From NCBI RefSeq assembly GCF_900111485.1, contig NZ_FOIC01000001.1, positions 284,207-348,206 on the forward strand: 64,000 nucleotides of DNA, read 5' to 3'. The notes under the pieces are model-generated. The model ran no database searches and was not told where the DNA came from. It saw only the letters and a list, made by a program, of their open reading frames with translations. The DNA is from Natrinema hispanicum. GTDB taxonomy: Archaea > Halobacteriota > Halobacteria > Halobacteriales > Natrialbaceae. The first letter of the stretch is position 1; each line of letters opens with the position of its first letter. Positions 1-8,994 of this stretch are shown here, in pieces. Both the position numbers and the translations under genes were made by a program.

Positions 1-247
1 CTGCCGCCCCGGAATCGTCGATCAATTCATCTCTCGTTTGTGGGTTCAACTCCGAGATGACATCGAAGTCGACGCCAGGTCGATAGTGATCTCCGAACAC
101 CACTACCGTGTCGTTCTCGTCGTCTTGGGCGGCGGCAGTCCCCGACGTCGCGCCTGCACCAATGGCAAGCGCCGTCGTGGCGAGTGCCCCTTTTTTCACG
201 ATCGAGTGTCTCGAGTTATCTACTTGTTCAGTATCTTTATCAGTCAT
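1..247 (-). CDS. N-terminal part of a putative secreted protein (cut by window edge)
   Basis: The reading frame starts at the ATG at 247 and runs off the left edge, so only about 82 residues are visible. Residues 1-40 look like an export signal: a polar start, then RHSIVKKGALATTALAIGAG and a small-residue stretch ending SGTAAAQ, a plausible cleavage site. This has the layout of haloarchaeal Sec or Tat signals, but a strict twin-arginine motif is absent. The mature part begins with an acidic run and VVVFGDHYRPGVDFDVISEL. I do not recognise the family. The first transcribed gene to its right is thyA-folA on the same strand, about 680 bp away, so they are probably separate units. Confidence 0.6.
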   Translation of the reverse strand, partial: MTDKDTEQVDNSRHSIVKKGALATTALAIGAGATSGTAAAQDDENDTVVVFGDHYRPGVDFDVISELNPQTRDELIDDSGAA

Positions 248-927
248 GTCTCTCACCTGTGCTCCCCTGTCGGGGTGGACGATTCTTGACCCAATTTTGC
301 ATAAGTTATCTCCATTGTTTCATCGTCTAAGATCGGCTATACCCGAAGAACTGGGCTATTAGGGATCTCTGTAATACGGTTTCGGCAGGAACTGCGCTGC
401 CAAGCGAAAGCCGACTGCGATACTATATGTCGACGTAACAACTATTGGGCGTGGGATTTGTACCGGTTACACACAGTGCTAGCGGGACACCATTTCGGGC
501 CAGTTCGGTCACGATGGGCCGCCAGCGAGACGTGATTACGGCGCGTTGCCGACTCTGACGGGGATATGACGACAACGTGGCACTTCGATTTATCTAGCAA
601 AACAATGACTTTCTTCGGGTACTCTCCTGAAACGGTAGTACGGACTTCGGCGTCCGGTTCGGAGTCGTTTACAGCCTCGAGCGGCAGTCATCGACCACTG
701 CTCTCAGCCAGCAGCCCCATCAGCAGTGACTGCCGTTCGTGACCGCTGTCGAGGCGACTGCTGTCCGACGGGCTTGCGCTGCGTGAGACGGTGTGGGTCG
801 TCGCTCAAAATTGGCTGTTGTGTCGTCGTAAACGCACCACACCGTTTCGATTTCGTTTCCACCGTGTCCGCTCCTCTCGGTGGAGCAGCCACCGACTGTG
901 TGTCCGAATACTCCCACCAGCGAAACA
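248..927. other. Intergenic region without a convincing gene
   Basis: No frame here shows haloarchaeal codon bias or a recognisable domain. The part next to 247 is AT-richer and probably holds the promoter of the leftward secreted-protein gene. The part from about 690 to 880 is GC-rich and reads like eroded coding DNA, but I could not assign it. I see no tRNA or long hairpin. Confidence 0.4.
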
Positions 928-1470
928 TTATTCGCGCCGGGTATACTCCACGAACGCGAACCCGTCACGCTCGTCCCGCGACACTTCTCGAAACGAGTTT
1001 CGATCCCAGTCCGGGAAATACGTATCGCCGTCCGGGTCGTCGTGAACCTCGGTGACGATCAGCCGATCGACCGCTGGCAGAAACTGCTCGTACACCGTCG
1101 CGCCGCCGGCGACGAAGATCCGGTCGGCGTCGTCGTGGCGCTCCTGTGCAGCGGCTTCAGCCGTTTCGAGCGCATCCGCAAGGTCGTGTGCGACGACGGC
1201 GTTTGCAGGTGTCTCGAGGTCCCGACTCGTCAACACGACCGTCGTCCGGCCAGGGAGCGGTTCGCCGAGCGTCTCGAGAATCCCCTCGTACGTGACCCGG
1301 CCCATGATGACCGGGTGGTCCATCGTCGTCTCCTTGAAATGCGTGAGGTCGGCGGGGATATGCCAGGGCATGTCGCCGTCCTTGCCGATCACGCCATTGT
1401 CGGCGACGGCGACGATCGCGACGAGCTCGCGGTCGGTCTCCAGTGGGGATCCGTTTCGATCGCCGCTCAT
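928..1470 (-). CDS. folA: Dihydrofolate reductase
   Basis: This 180-residue protein reduces dihydrofolate to tetrahydrofolate with NADPH. It shows the DHFR core: IVAVADNGVIGKDGDMPWHIPADLTHF (residues about 17-43, with the substrate-binding acidic residue following PW), VIMGRVTYEGI and the NADPH-binding IFVAGGATVYEQFL. The N-terminal extension of about 15 residues is modest. It overlaps the end of thyA by four bases (ATGA), so the two are translationally coupled. Thymidylate synthase makes dihydrofolate and this enzyme recycles it. The same gene pair is known in Haloferax (hdrB-hts). Confidence 0.93.
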   Translation of the reverse strand: MSGDRNGSPLETDRELVAIVAVADNGVIGKDGDMPWHIPADLTHFKETTMDHPVIMGRVTYEGILETLGEPLPGRTTVVLTSRDLETPANAVVAHDLADALETAEAAAQERHDDADRIFVAGGATVYEQFLPAVDRLIVTEVHDDPDGDTYFPDWDRNSFREVSRDERDGFAFVEYTRRE

Positions 1471-2483
1471 TCGGCCACCGAAAAGTCGATCCCGTCGTGT
1501 GACTCGTAGTCCCGAAGCTCGACATCGTCGTACGAGAGATCGTCGATCGAGACGTCCGCCACCTCGAGCGTCGGGCGCTCGAGTGGCTCCCGCGAGAGCT
1601 GCTCGAGCAGGCCGGGGACGTGGTCAAGGCGTTCGTCACCCTCTGCCTCGGGTGGGGCTTCCGATTCGAGCCATGCTTTGATCTCGCGGTACTCCTCGCG
1701 GTCGTCGACTGCCGCAAGCTTCGATTGCAGCGTCTCGAGGTTGTCGGCGTACCACTCCCCGCGCGCGCCGCGCCCGCAGTAGACGTGGGCGTCGACGACG
1801 GTGTGGGCGAACGTGCCGGGTTCGAAGTCGGTCTGCTGGGCGATCACTTTCGTCAGCAACGAATAGGCCGCGATATTGAACGGGATCCCGAGTGCGGTAT
1901 CGCCCGACCGCTGGGTGAGATGGCAGTTCAGCTGATCTCCCTGCACGTTGAAGACAAACGAGTAGTGACAGGGCGGTAGCGTCGAGACGGCTGCGTTCGC
2001 CGGATGCCAGGCGTTGACCACGAGCCGCCGCGAGTTCGGCGACTCGGCAAGCGTATCGATCACGTACTGGAGCTGGTCGAAGGTCCGTCGGCCGTCAGTT
2101 TCCTCGGTGACCCACCGGTGGGCCGAATCGGGCCAGGACTCACCCTCGAGTTGGGCGTCATCCTCGGGAATCGGATACCGCCGCCAGAAGCGACCGTAGG
2201 CCGTATCCAGTCGCCCCTCATCGTCAGCCCACGCGTCCCAGATCTTGGTCTCCTCGCGGAGATTCCGGATGTGTTCCTCGCCGGAGAGATACCAGCAGAC
2301 CTCGTGGAGCATCGAATTCCAGCGATAGCCGTCCATCTCTTTGGTCGTCAACAGCGGATACCCGTCCTGTAAGTCGACCTCGTAGTGCTCGCTAAACGAC
2401 GAAATCGTGTCGACGCCGGTCCGATTGGGTTTGTAGGTCCCCGTCGAGAGAACCGTGTCGACGAGCTCGAGGTACTGTCGCAT
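1467..2483 (-). CDS. thyA: Thymidylate synthase (ThyA type)
   Basis: This 338-residue enzyme methylates dUMP to dTMP using methylene-tetrahydrofolate. Family landmarks are the start RTGVDTISSFSEHYEVDL with the phosphate-binding Arg, the central RRLVVNAWHPANA, the catalytic LPPCHYSFVFNV (nucleophile Cys) and LTQRSGDTALGIPFNIAAYS. It is longer than the bacterial enzyme because of haloarchaeal insertions around 'AWADDEGRLDTAYGRFWRRYP' and near the C-terminus. The start at 2483 is the only ATG that fits the family N-terminus. It is the first gene of a two-gene operon with folA. Confidence 0.95.
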   Translation of the reverse strand: MRQYLELVDTVLSTGTYKPNRTGVDTISSFSEHYEVDLQDGYPLLTTKEMDGYRWNSMLHEVCWYLSGEEHIRNLREETKIWDAWADDEGRLDTAYGRFWRRYPIPEDDAQLEGESWPDSAHRWVTEETDGRRTFDQLQYVIDTLAESPNSRRLVVNAWHPANAAVSTLPPCHYSFVFNVQGDQLNCHLTQRSGDTALGIPFNIAAYSLLTKVIAQQTDFEPGTFAHTVVDAHVYCGRGARGEWYADNLETLQSKLAAVDDREEYREIKAWLESEAPPEAEGDERLDHVPGLLEQLSREPLERPTLEVADVSIDDLSYDDVELRDYESHDGIDFSVAE

Positions 2484-2517
2484 TAGAAGTCACGTTCAGA
2501 CTGTGTCGACAAGACCG

Positions 2518-2532
2518 TGTCGATAAAAACGC
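2518..2532 (-). promoter_or_regulatory. Likely TATA box for thyA-folA
   Basis: On the minus strand GCGTTTTTATCG lies about 40 bp upstream of the thyA ATG. The spacing suggests a short leader of 10-15 nt. Inferred from sequence only. Confidence 0.4.
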
Positions 2533-2601
2533 TCTGTGCTGGGCGGCTTGGTCGCGTTGTGTAGCGGTTGTTACGCCGGCTCCGGCTTTTAGTATGATCG
2601 C

Positions 2602-3204
2602 GTGTCACTAAGAGTGGTGACGCTCGAGGACCTCGTCCACGGACAGCGAGCGAACGCCATTATCGGCTGGTCACTGACCGGCATCGTGGCTCTGAGTGCC
2701 ATCGGGAGCGTGCTCACGGCTGCCATCCTCTGGCGCGGGCTCGCGTTACTGGTGGTCGTCGTGGCGTCGCTGCCGGCGCTGGCGACCCGCGACTGGACGG
2801 CGATGCTTCCCTGGCCCGTGCTATCGGTCGCTGCCATCGCCGTGGTCGCCAGGACGGCCGGGCTGGGTCTCGAGGCTGCGGGGTATCTCATCGTCGCGGC
2901 GCTGGCGCTTGTGGTCGTCGTCGAACTCGAGGTTTTCACGTCGGTCGAGTTGAGCCGTCGCTTCGCCGTCGCCTTCGCGGTCATGACGACGATGGCGCTG
3001 CAGGCGCTCTGGACCGTCGCCCAGTTCTTCTCGGATCGGTGGTTCGGAACTGCGTTTCTGCGATCGCAGACCGAACTCCAGCAGGACATCGTCATCGTCA
3101 CGCTCGTCGGCTTCGTCTTGGGCGGACTCTTCGAGTGGTACGTCGTGCAGTTCGAGCCCCCCGGGTCCGCCGGTCGATCGACCAACAGCACGGGACCAAC
3201 ATGA
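2602..3204 (+). CDS. Polytopic membrane protein of unknown function
   Basis: This 200-residue protein has about five or six hydrophobic segments (roughly residues 20-40, 44-62, 68-86, 92-108, 122-140, 168-186). The start is uncertain: GTG at 2602 is preceded by an ATG in another frame that stops at once, and GTG codons at 2614 and 2617 are alternatives. The stop overlaps the ATG of the next membrane-protein gene (ATGA), which indicates coupled translation and a shared complex or process. I do not recognise a family. Confidence 0.7.
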   Translation: MSLRVVTLEDLVHGQRANAIIGWSLTGIVALSAIGSVLTAAILWRGLALLVVVVASLPALATRDWTAMLPWPVLSVAAIAVVARTAGLGLEAAGYLIVAALALVVVVELEVFTSVELSRRFAVAFAVMTTMALQALWTVAQFFSDRWFGTAFLRSQTELQQDIVIVTLVGFVLGGLFEWYVVQFEPPGSAGRSTNSTGPT

Positions 3205-3815
3205 CGCTCGACGATTCACTCGGCTTGTCCGACACCTGGGAGCGACACCTCGTGTGGATACTACAGCTCGCACTGGTCGGGCTAATCGGCTACGGGGCAG
3301 TAACGGGATCGGCTTCAGTTTCCGTGACGGCCAGCATCGCGCTCGGTATCACGCTCCTCCCGGCGGCGTTGCGCCGGGAGTACGAGTACTCGATGGACGC
3401 TGGGCTTGTCCTCTGGATCACCGTTGCTGTGTTCCTCCACTCCATCGGCTCGATCGGCATCTACCAACAGTATCAGTGGTATGATGAGATAACTCACACC
3501 GTCTCGGCGACTGTCGTCGCCGGGTTCGGATACGCTTCGTTCCGGGCGCTCGAGGTTCACTCTGATGACGTGGCGGTTCCGTCGGCGTTTCGATCGCTGT
3601 TCATCATCGTCTTCGTCCTTGCTGCCGGCGTCCTGTGGGAAGCGTTCGAGTACGCCCTTGGCGATCTGGTTCCCGTCTACGGAGTCGACGACATCGCCAC
3701 CGATTTCGTGTTCAACGCGATCGGTGGCCTGATCGTAGCGATCTGGGGAGCAGGCCATGTCAGCGGTCTCGTCGGATTCCTCCGGGATCGACTCCGATCC
3801 AATGCCGATCAGTAA
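3201..3815 (+). CDS. YjdF/DUF2238-like integral membrane protein
   Basis: This 204-residue protein has about six membrane helices. The pattern WYDEITHTVSATVVAGFGYASF, then GVLWEAFEYALGDLVPVYG and DDIATDFVFNAIGGLIVA, matches the spacing of charged residues in YjdF/DUF2238 proteins (D..H in one helix, E..E in another, D..D...N..G in the last). The family's biochemical role is unknown. The start ATG overlaps the stop of the upstream membrane protein by four bases, so the two form an operon. The conserved in-membrane Asp, His and Glu could bind a metal or a polar substrate, but that is speculation. Confidence 0.75.
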   Translation: MTLDDSLGLSDTWERHLVWILQLALVGLIGYGAVTGSASVSVTASIALGITLLPAALRREYEYSMDAGLVLWITVAVFLHSIGSIGIYQQYQWYDEITHTVSATVVAGFGYASFRALEVHSDDVAVPSAFRSLFIIVFVLAAGVLWEAFEYALGDLVPVYGVDDIATDFVFNAIGGLIVAIWGAGHVSGLVGFLRDRLRSNADQ

Positions 3816-3941
3816 CCGATCGCCGCCGTCGGCGTCTCGAGACCGCCGAGACGCCAGTCGTTCAGAGATGGCTGCAAACTCCGGCCTGAAACCTATCCAC
3901 AGACGGGCTGAAGGAACGGCCTGAAAAGACGACTGATCACA

Positions 3942-4754
3942 ATGACTGACACACCACGCTTCGAGACGCGACGGAGATTCATCGGGACGGGTGCGGCGAC
4001 CGTGGGCGCGCTTACGTTCGGAGTGACGGGGAGCACGACGGCCCAGGAATCCGGGGACGAAACAGCCGACGTTTCCTTCCGCGACGCGATCTCCACCCGC
4101 GAGACGTACTTTTCCGGTGCGATCTTCAGGGTCGTCTCACCGCCGCTCGAGAACGCCCCTGTGGTACAAAACGCAGAGCCGGTACGGAATCACAGCGTGC
4201 GCGTCATCGAGTACTTCAACACGAACGAGGAGGGATACCTCTTCCTGCCACCGAACGCACAGATCGAGCGCGGACAGGTCTACGTCTTCGACGACCGACT
4301 GGGATCGGGAGCGCCGGAACTTCCGGCCACGAACCTCATTCGAGTCGAGTACCGACCGGTCACGCAGGCGGAGCTGCCCTTCAAAATGGAGGAGGACGAG
4401 GACTTCGAGTACTTCGAGGGCGGGGGTGGCGAGGCGGCCGTCCGTCCAGACGACTTCTACTCGAGTGCGCTGTTCGAGATCACCTCCGGCGCGCAGGGCT
4501 GGGTTCCCCAAGACATCGAACAGAGCGGTCTGTTCACCGATTACAACACTGTCCACGCCAGGTACCTTGGCACGAACCAGCGCTTTCTCCTCTTTCCCCA
4601 GGAGGCTGCGGGGACGAACACGGGACAGCTCTACGTGATGCGCGACGAATCCGAAATCTTCGATCCGGCCGGTAAGCTCGTGGCTGCCGAGTTCAGCCCC
4701 GTCGACGAGGACAGTCTCACCTTCGACGACGAGTTCCTCCGCACTCGGACGTGA
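3942..4754 (+). CDS. Tat-exported protein with two homologous repeats
   Basis: This 270-residue protein has a twin-arginine signal (TRRRFIGTGAATVGALTFGV, residues 10-29) and a likely cleavage site at STTAQ (31-35). The mature part holds two related units at about 55-140 and 171-254. Both read as an aromatic-Ser start, S-G/S-A-I/L-F, a central Y..(T)N...(Y/F)L(F/L)xP..A, then GQ(V/L)YV..D and a closing (V/A)E(Y/F)xPV. The units are joined by an acidic, Gly-rich linker. I know no function. The duplication suggests a two-domain beta-rich secreted protein. It stands alone between a membrane-protein operon and purD. Confidence 0.75.
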   Translation: MTDTPRFETRRRFIGTGAATVGALTFGVTGSTTAQESGDETADVSFRDAISTRETYFSGAIFRVVSPPLENAPVVQNAEPVRNHSVRVIEYFNTNEEGYLFLPPNAQIERGQVYVFDDRLGSGAPELPATNLIRVEYRPVTQAELPFKMEEDEDFEYFEGGGGEAAVRPDDFYSSALFEITSGAQGWVPQDIEQSGLFTDYNTVHARYLGTNQRFLLFPQEAAGTNTGQLYVMRDESEIFDPAGKLVAAEFSPVDEDSLTFDDEFLRTRT

Positions 4755-4881
4755 CCGACGACAGGTTATCTGTGCCGGCAGCGTTGAACGCGTCCATTTT
4801 CGGGCGAATACCCCATGAACGTGGATACTTCCGGCCGCCGAAAGAGCAACGCTTACAGGTTCGTGCGTTCCGCTATCGACC

Positions 4882-6174
4882 ATGCGAGAGAACGTTCTGT
4901 TGATCGGTGGTGGCGGCCGCGAACACGCCATCGCCCGCGCGCTCGAGGATAGCGAGGCCGACCTCTATGCCTGTGCCGGCAACAAAAACCCCGGCATTGC
5001 CCGCATCGCGGCGGGCTTCGAGACGCTCGAGACGACCGATCCCGACGCCGTCGTCGACTACGCTGCGGAGATCGACGCGACGCTGGCTGTCGTCGGCCCG
5101 GAATCGTATCTCGAGGCTGGCGTCGTGGACGCGCTCGAAGACGCGGGCGTCTACGCCTTCGGCCCGAAGGAAGCCGACGCCCGCATCGAGACGGACAAAG
5201 CCTTCCAGCGCCGCTTTATGGCCGACAACGACATTCCCGGCTGTCCGGACTTCGAGACGTTCGACGACATGGACGCCGCCTGCGAGTTCATCGACGAGTA
5301 CGACGGCGACCTCGCGATCAAGCCCGCCGGCCTCACGGGCGGCAAGGGCGTCAAGGTTATCGGCGATCAGGTCACGCCCGAGGAGGGCAAAGAATACATC
5401 CGCGAATCGGATTACGACCGGATCGTCCTCGAGGAACGGCTGATCGGCGAGGAAGTGACGATCCAGGCATTTGTCGCCAACGGCGCGTTCGAGACCGCAC
5501 CCGCAGTGCAGGACCACAAACGCGCCTACGAGGGCGATGAAGGGCCGAACACCGGCGGCATGGGGAGCTACTCCGACGCGACGAACGACCTCCCGTTCAT
5601 GAGCGACGACGACTACGAGGAGGCCGTCTCGATCATCGAGGCGACCGTCGACGCTCTCGAGGACTACCGTGGCATCCTCTACGGCCAGTTCATGCTGACC
5701 GAGACCGGCCCCCGTGTCATCGAGTTCAACGCTCGCTTCGGCGACCCCGAGGCGATGAACACGCTGCCCGTCCTCGAGACGGACTTCCTCGACGTGCTCA
5801 CCGCAGCACGGGACGGCGAGGCCCCGCCCGAACTCGAGTTTGCCGACCAGGCGACGGTCTGTAAGTACGCCGTGCCGGAGGGCTACCCGACCGATCCCGA
5901 GGCCGGCGCGAAGGTGCAGGTCGACGAAGAGAGCGCGGGCGATGCCCTGCTCTATTATGCCAGCGTCGACGAGCGCGACGACGGCATCTACACGACGACC
6001 TCCCGGTCGTTCGCCGTCGTCGGCGTCGCCGACTCGATCGACGAGGCCGAGGAAATCGCCGAAGACGCCCTCGCAGTTGCCGGCGACGAAGGGCTGCACA
6101 TGCGCCACGACATCGGCAAAGCCGACCTCGTTCAGCGCCGGATCGACCACATGAACGAACTCCGCAGCGAGTAA
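4882..6174 (+). CDS. purD: Phosphoribosylamine-glycine ligase
   Basis: This 430-residue ATP-grasp enzyme catalyses step two of purine synthesis (phosphoribosylamine + glycine + ATP to GAR). It has the opening VLLIGGGGREHAIARAL, the ATP-grasp segment DLAIKPAGLTGGKGVKVI, and the family signature RFGDPEAMNTLPVLE near residue 290. Length is normal. CTTACA about 30 bp upstream of the ATG may be the promoter. It is monocistronic. The product needs one-carbon units, which ties it to the folA, folD and glyA genes in this window. Confidence 0.95.
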   Translation: MRENVLLIGGGGREHAIARALEDSEADLYACAGNKNPGIARIAAGFETLETTDPDAVVDYAAEIDATLAVVGPESYLEAGVVDALEDAGVYAFGPKEADARIETDKAFQRRFMADNDIPGCPDFETFDDMDAACEFIDEYDGDLAIKPAGLTGGKGVKVIGDQVTPEEGKEYIRESDYDRIVLEERLIGEEVTIQAFVANGAFETAPAVQDHKRAYEGDEGPNTGGMGSYSDATNDLPFMSDDDYEEAVSIIEATVDALEDYRGILYGQFMLTETGPRVIEFNARFGDPEAMNTLPVLETDFLDVLTAARDGEAPPELEFADQATVCKYAVPEGYPTDPEAGAKVQVDEESAGDALLYYASVDERDDGIYTTTSRSFAVVGVADSIDEAEEIAEDALAVAGDEGLHMRHDIGKADLVQRRIDHMNELRSE

Positions 6175-6194
6175 CACCGCGCTCTCGGTCTATT

Positions 6195-7553
6195 TTAGCG
6201 GTCAGTGCCGTCTGCAACGCTGTCGATCGCCTCGAGCAACAGCCCCGCCCCGAGTTCGATCTCCCGTTCGGTCACGTCCAGTGGCGGCAGCAATCGCAGC
6301 GTCTTGAAGCCACAGCCAAGCGTCAGCAGTCCGCGTGAGAACGCCGTCTCAAGGACCGTATCCCGGCGCGCTTTGGTATCGAACTCGACGGCGAGCATCA
6401 GGCCACGACCGCGAACGTCGATCACGCCTGGGGCGTCGCCATCGGTGACGGCGTCTGTGAGAATCGCTCGAAGCTGGCTCCCCCGTTCGCGGACGTTCGC
6501 GAGCAGATCGTCTTCGTGGATGACGTCGATCGTGAGCACACCCTGCATAGCGGCGATGATGTCGCCGGCACCCCATGTCGAGGAGAGTCGGCTCTGCTCG
6601 GCGGGAAACACGTCGGACCGAGAAATCGTTGCGCCCACGCGGAGGCCCTTCCCACTCGTGATGACATCGGGCGTAAGCTCGAGGTGGTCGACGGCCCACA
6701 GTTCGCCGGTGCGGCCCAGGCCGGACTGGATCTCGTCGGCGATGACTCGAAGGCCGTAGCGTTCGCGAAGCGCCTCGAGATCGCGGGCGAACTGAGGGTG
6801 AGCGACGCGATACCCGCCTTCGCCCTGGATCGGCTCTATGATCACGTAGGCGACTTCGTCGGGGTCGATCACGCCGCGGTCTGGGTGGAGTGCGTCGGCG
6901 ATAACGTTGCCACCGGGGCCGTCAGTTCGCCATCGAGTGTCGTATTCCTCGTCAGTGGTTGGATAGGGGGCGCTGACGACGCCCGGAATTTCGGGAAAGC
7001 CGGTTCGGTGGACGGATTTCGAGCGGTTGAGCGAGAGCGCGCCCAGCGTTCGGCCGTGGAACGCGCCGTCGAAGGTAAACGCCCGGTGACCGCCGGCAGC
7101 GTAGCAGATCTTGATTGCATTTTCGACAGCCTCGGCCCCGGAGTTCGAGAGGAAGACCCGATCCATGTTATAGTGGTCCGTCATCGCGACCAGTCGATCC
7201 ATGAGCTGAGTTGGGCCGGGGAACTCTGGATCATCGGGCGGGCCACCGCCGCTCACGTAGAAGTCCTGCCCGGCGATCTTCAGCGGGTCGACGAGGTCGA
7301 ACGTCTCGAGGCGCTCGCGGATGGTGGGGTTGTTGTAGCCAAGCGGCGAGGCGGCGACGTGGCTCGTAAAGTCGAGCAGGATGTTGCCGTCGACGTCGGT
7401 ACAGAACGGGCCGACTGCCTCACGGCTGACATCCCAGACGAACTCGTAGACGTACGTACTCGGGGCAGCAAATCGGTGGTGGTAGTTGACCCACTGGCGG
7501 GCCCGCTCGCCGGGGAGGTCGTCTACCGCTGGTTCGACCGTTGCGCGGTCCAT
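6195..7553 (-). CDS. Class III pyridoxal-phosphate aminotransferase (GabT/ornithine-aminotransferase-like)
   Basis: This 452-residue PLP enzyme shows the class III signature: SNSGAEAVENAIK, the FHGRTLGALSL region, VIADEIQSGLGRTGELWA (PLP-contacting Asp) and the Schiff-base lysine in VITSGKGLRVGATI. The substrate cannot be fixed from sequence. GABA, ornithine and broad-specificity racemase-type relatives share these motifs, and 4-aminobutyrate or a similar omega-amino acid is plausible. It is convergent with purD (20 bp apart). A perfect 10-bp palindrome abuts its start codon. Confidence 0.8.
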   Translation of the reverse strand: MDRATVEPAVDDLPGERARQWVNYHHRFAAPSTYVYEFVWDVSREAVGPFCTDVDGNILLDFTSHVAASPLGYNNPTIRERLETFDLVDPLKIAGQDFYVSGGGPPDDPEFPGPTQLMDRLVAMTDHYNMDRVFLSNSGAEAVENAIKICYAAGGHRAFTFDGAFHGRTLGALSLNRSKSVHRTGFPEIPGVVSAPYPTTDEEYDTRWRTDGPGGNVIADALHPDRGVIDPDEVAYVIIEPIQGEGGYRVAHPQFARDLEALRERYGLRVIADEIQSGLGRTGELWAVDHLELTPDVITSGKGLRVGATISRSDVFPAEQSRLSSTWGAGDIIAAMQGVLTIDVIHEDDLLANVRERGSQLRAILTDAVTDGDAPGVIDVRGRGLMLAVEFDTKARRDTVLETAFSRGLLTLGCGFKTLRLLPPLDVTEREIELGAGLLLEAIDSVADGTDR

Positions 7554-7583
7554 ATGGTACCATTAGACACGGATAAATAAAGG
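7554..7583 (-). promoter_or_regulatory. Promoter/operator of the aminotransferase gene
   Basis: On the minus strand CTTTATTTATCC (about 7572-7583) is a good TATA element roughly 25 bp from the ATG at 7553, so the message is probably leaderless. The perfect palindrome ATGGTACCAT (7554-7563) sits between TATA and start, where a bound repressor would block initiation. Confidence 0.5.
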
Positions 7584-7592
7584 TACTAATGC

Positions 7593-8891
7593 CTACACAA
7601 CGACGAGCACCGACGCGAGCGTGCCGCCGATCAGGAGGATTGCGCTGTAGGCTGTGACCCGGTTTCGGAAGTCGGTGTTCGTCGACGTCGATGCTAACAG
7701 AGCCTTGACGACGATGCTCGAGACGGTCGCAAGCAGGATGGCGACGGTGGCCTCCGGCCCGCCCAGTTGGCCGCCCCGGTAGAGGACGACCGCCGATGTG
7801 GTCGCGCCGGCACTCGAGACGAAGCCGCTGGCGACGGCCGTCGCGTAGAAGCCCAGCGTGCCGAACCACGTCTCGGCCAGCGAGCCGAAGACGAGCACGC
7901 CGAGGAAGACGACGCCGAACCCGAGCGCGTTTCGCAACGAGAACGGGCTCTCGAGTTCCATCGGGCCGGACTCGTCCCAGTCGGCAGTGAGCGCGGCGAC
8001 GGCGAACGCGAGGACGATCACGGCTCCGAGCGGCACGATCGCCTCGACGAGGATTTCGGAGTCGCTACCAGCCGTAAAGCCGACCGCGATCGCGAGATTG
8101 CGTGTCGCCATCGCGGCGTTTGCAAGCAAGATCGCGGCGACGGCATAGGAGGCTGCTTCGGGCCGTTGCCTGACGTGATCGAGCATCGTCCCGACGACGG
8201 CCGTCGAGGACGCCAGCCCGCCGAAAAAGCCCGTGATCGCGATCCCGCGACCGCCGTAGGTCGTGACGATCGCGTAGTTGGCGATGCCGATCCCCGCGAC
8301 GGCAACGACCATCAGCCAGATGACCTGCGGCTCGAGGGGGATCGCCAGCCCGGCGAATTCGACGGTCGTTTCCGCGGGGAGGATCGGGTAGATGACGAAC
8401 GCGAGGATGGCGAACTCGATCGTCGAGCGCATCTCCTCGTGGGACAGTCCCCACGCGAACTCGTGGAGTTCGCGCTTCAAGACGAGCAACAGCGACGAGA
8501 GCACGGCGACGGTGACCCCCTCGAGAATGAAGCCCACGGCGACCAGTGCCCCGACACCGTAGGCGACGAGCATCGAGACTGACGTCGTCAGTGAGAGTCC
8601 CGTTTCGTCCTCGCTCATGAGTCCCTGGACGGCGAGTAACACTCCCTGAACGATCACGAGCACGCCACCGAGTACCAACAGCCCCTCGCCGATGGCCGAC
8701 TCGGTCTCGATGGCGAGGACGGTAAAGACGGCAGCGAGCAGACTAATCAGCGAGAACGTCCGAATGCCGGCGGACTTCTGAGACCACTCGCGTTCGAGCC
8801 CGAGGAACATCCCCAGCGCACCGGCCAGTGCGATCCGCACGACCGTCTCCTCGAACGGCGTCTCAGCGACCTGCAGCGCGACCTCGTTCAC
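7593..8891 (-). CDS. MgtC/SapB - DUF4010 membrane protein
   Basis: This membrane protein of about 432 residues has an N-terminal MgtC/SapB-type domain (ALAGALGMFLGLEREWSQKSAGIRTFSLISLLA) followed by a DUF4010 region of about eight helices that includes GISGFFGG-like 'AITGFFGGLASSTAV' and 'GFVSSAGATTSAVVLYRGG'. The family is tied to magnesium stress and membrane potential, but transport by it is unproven. I chose the GTG at 8889-8891 rather than the ATG at 8924. A TATA box (8915-8920) lies 24-29 bp upstream of the GTG and would sit inside the longer frame. A PadR regulator is encoded about 100 bp upstream on the same strand. Confidence 0.8.
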   Translation of the reverse strand: MNEVALQVAETPFEETVVRIALAGALGMFLGLEREWSQKSAGIRTFSLISLLAAVFTVLAIETESAIGEGLLVLGGVLVIVQGVLLAVQGLMSEDETGLSLTTSVSMLVAYGVGALVAVGFILEGVTVAVLSSLLLVLKRELHEFAWGLSHEEMRSTIEFAILAFVIYPILPAETTVEFAGLAIPLEPQVIWLMVVAVAGIGIANYAIVTTYGGRGIAITGFFGGLASSTAVVGTMLDHVRQRPEAASYAVAAILLANAAMATRNLAIAVGFTAGSDSEILVEAIVPLGAVIVLAFAVAALTADWDESGPMELESPFSLRNALGFGVVFLGVLVFGSLAETWFGTLGFYATAVASGFVSSAGATTSAVVLYRGGQLGGPEATVAILLATVSSIVVKALLASTSTNTDFRNRVTAYSAILLIGGTLASVLVVV

Positions 8892-8911
8892 CCCCGACCG
8901 TTCATCATGGT

Positions 8912-8922
8912 CGCATATAAGC
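8912..8922 (-). promoter_or_regulatory. TATA box for the MgtC/DUF4010 gene
   Basis: Minus-strand GCTTATATGC is 24-29 bp from the GTG at 8891, the classic spacing for a leaderless haloarchaeal transcript. It decides the start codon choice. Confidence 0.5.
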
Positions 8923-8994
8923 AACCCGCCGATGGAAACGCGACCTGGCCTCGAGCGCCGCTATCGTAGGCACTCGACGAAACACGGACCCAGA

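Noticed and set aside
765..860. The word AATTGGCTGTTG near 810 also occurs near 10119, both next to a CGTCGCTC or GAGCGACG motif
   Set aside because: The match is only 12 bases plus a loose neighbour. I could not extend it to a repeat, so chance is likely.
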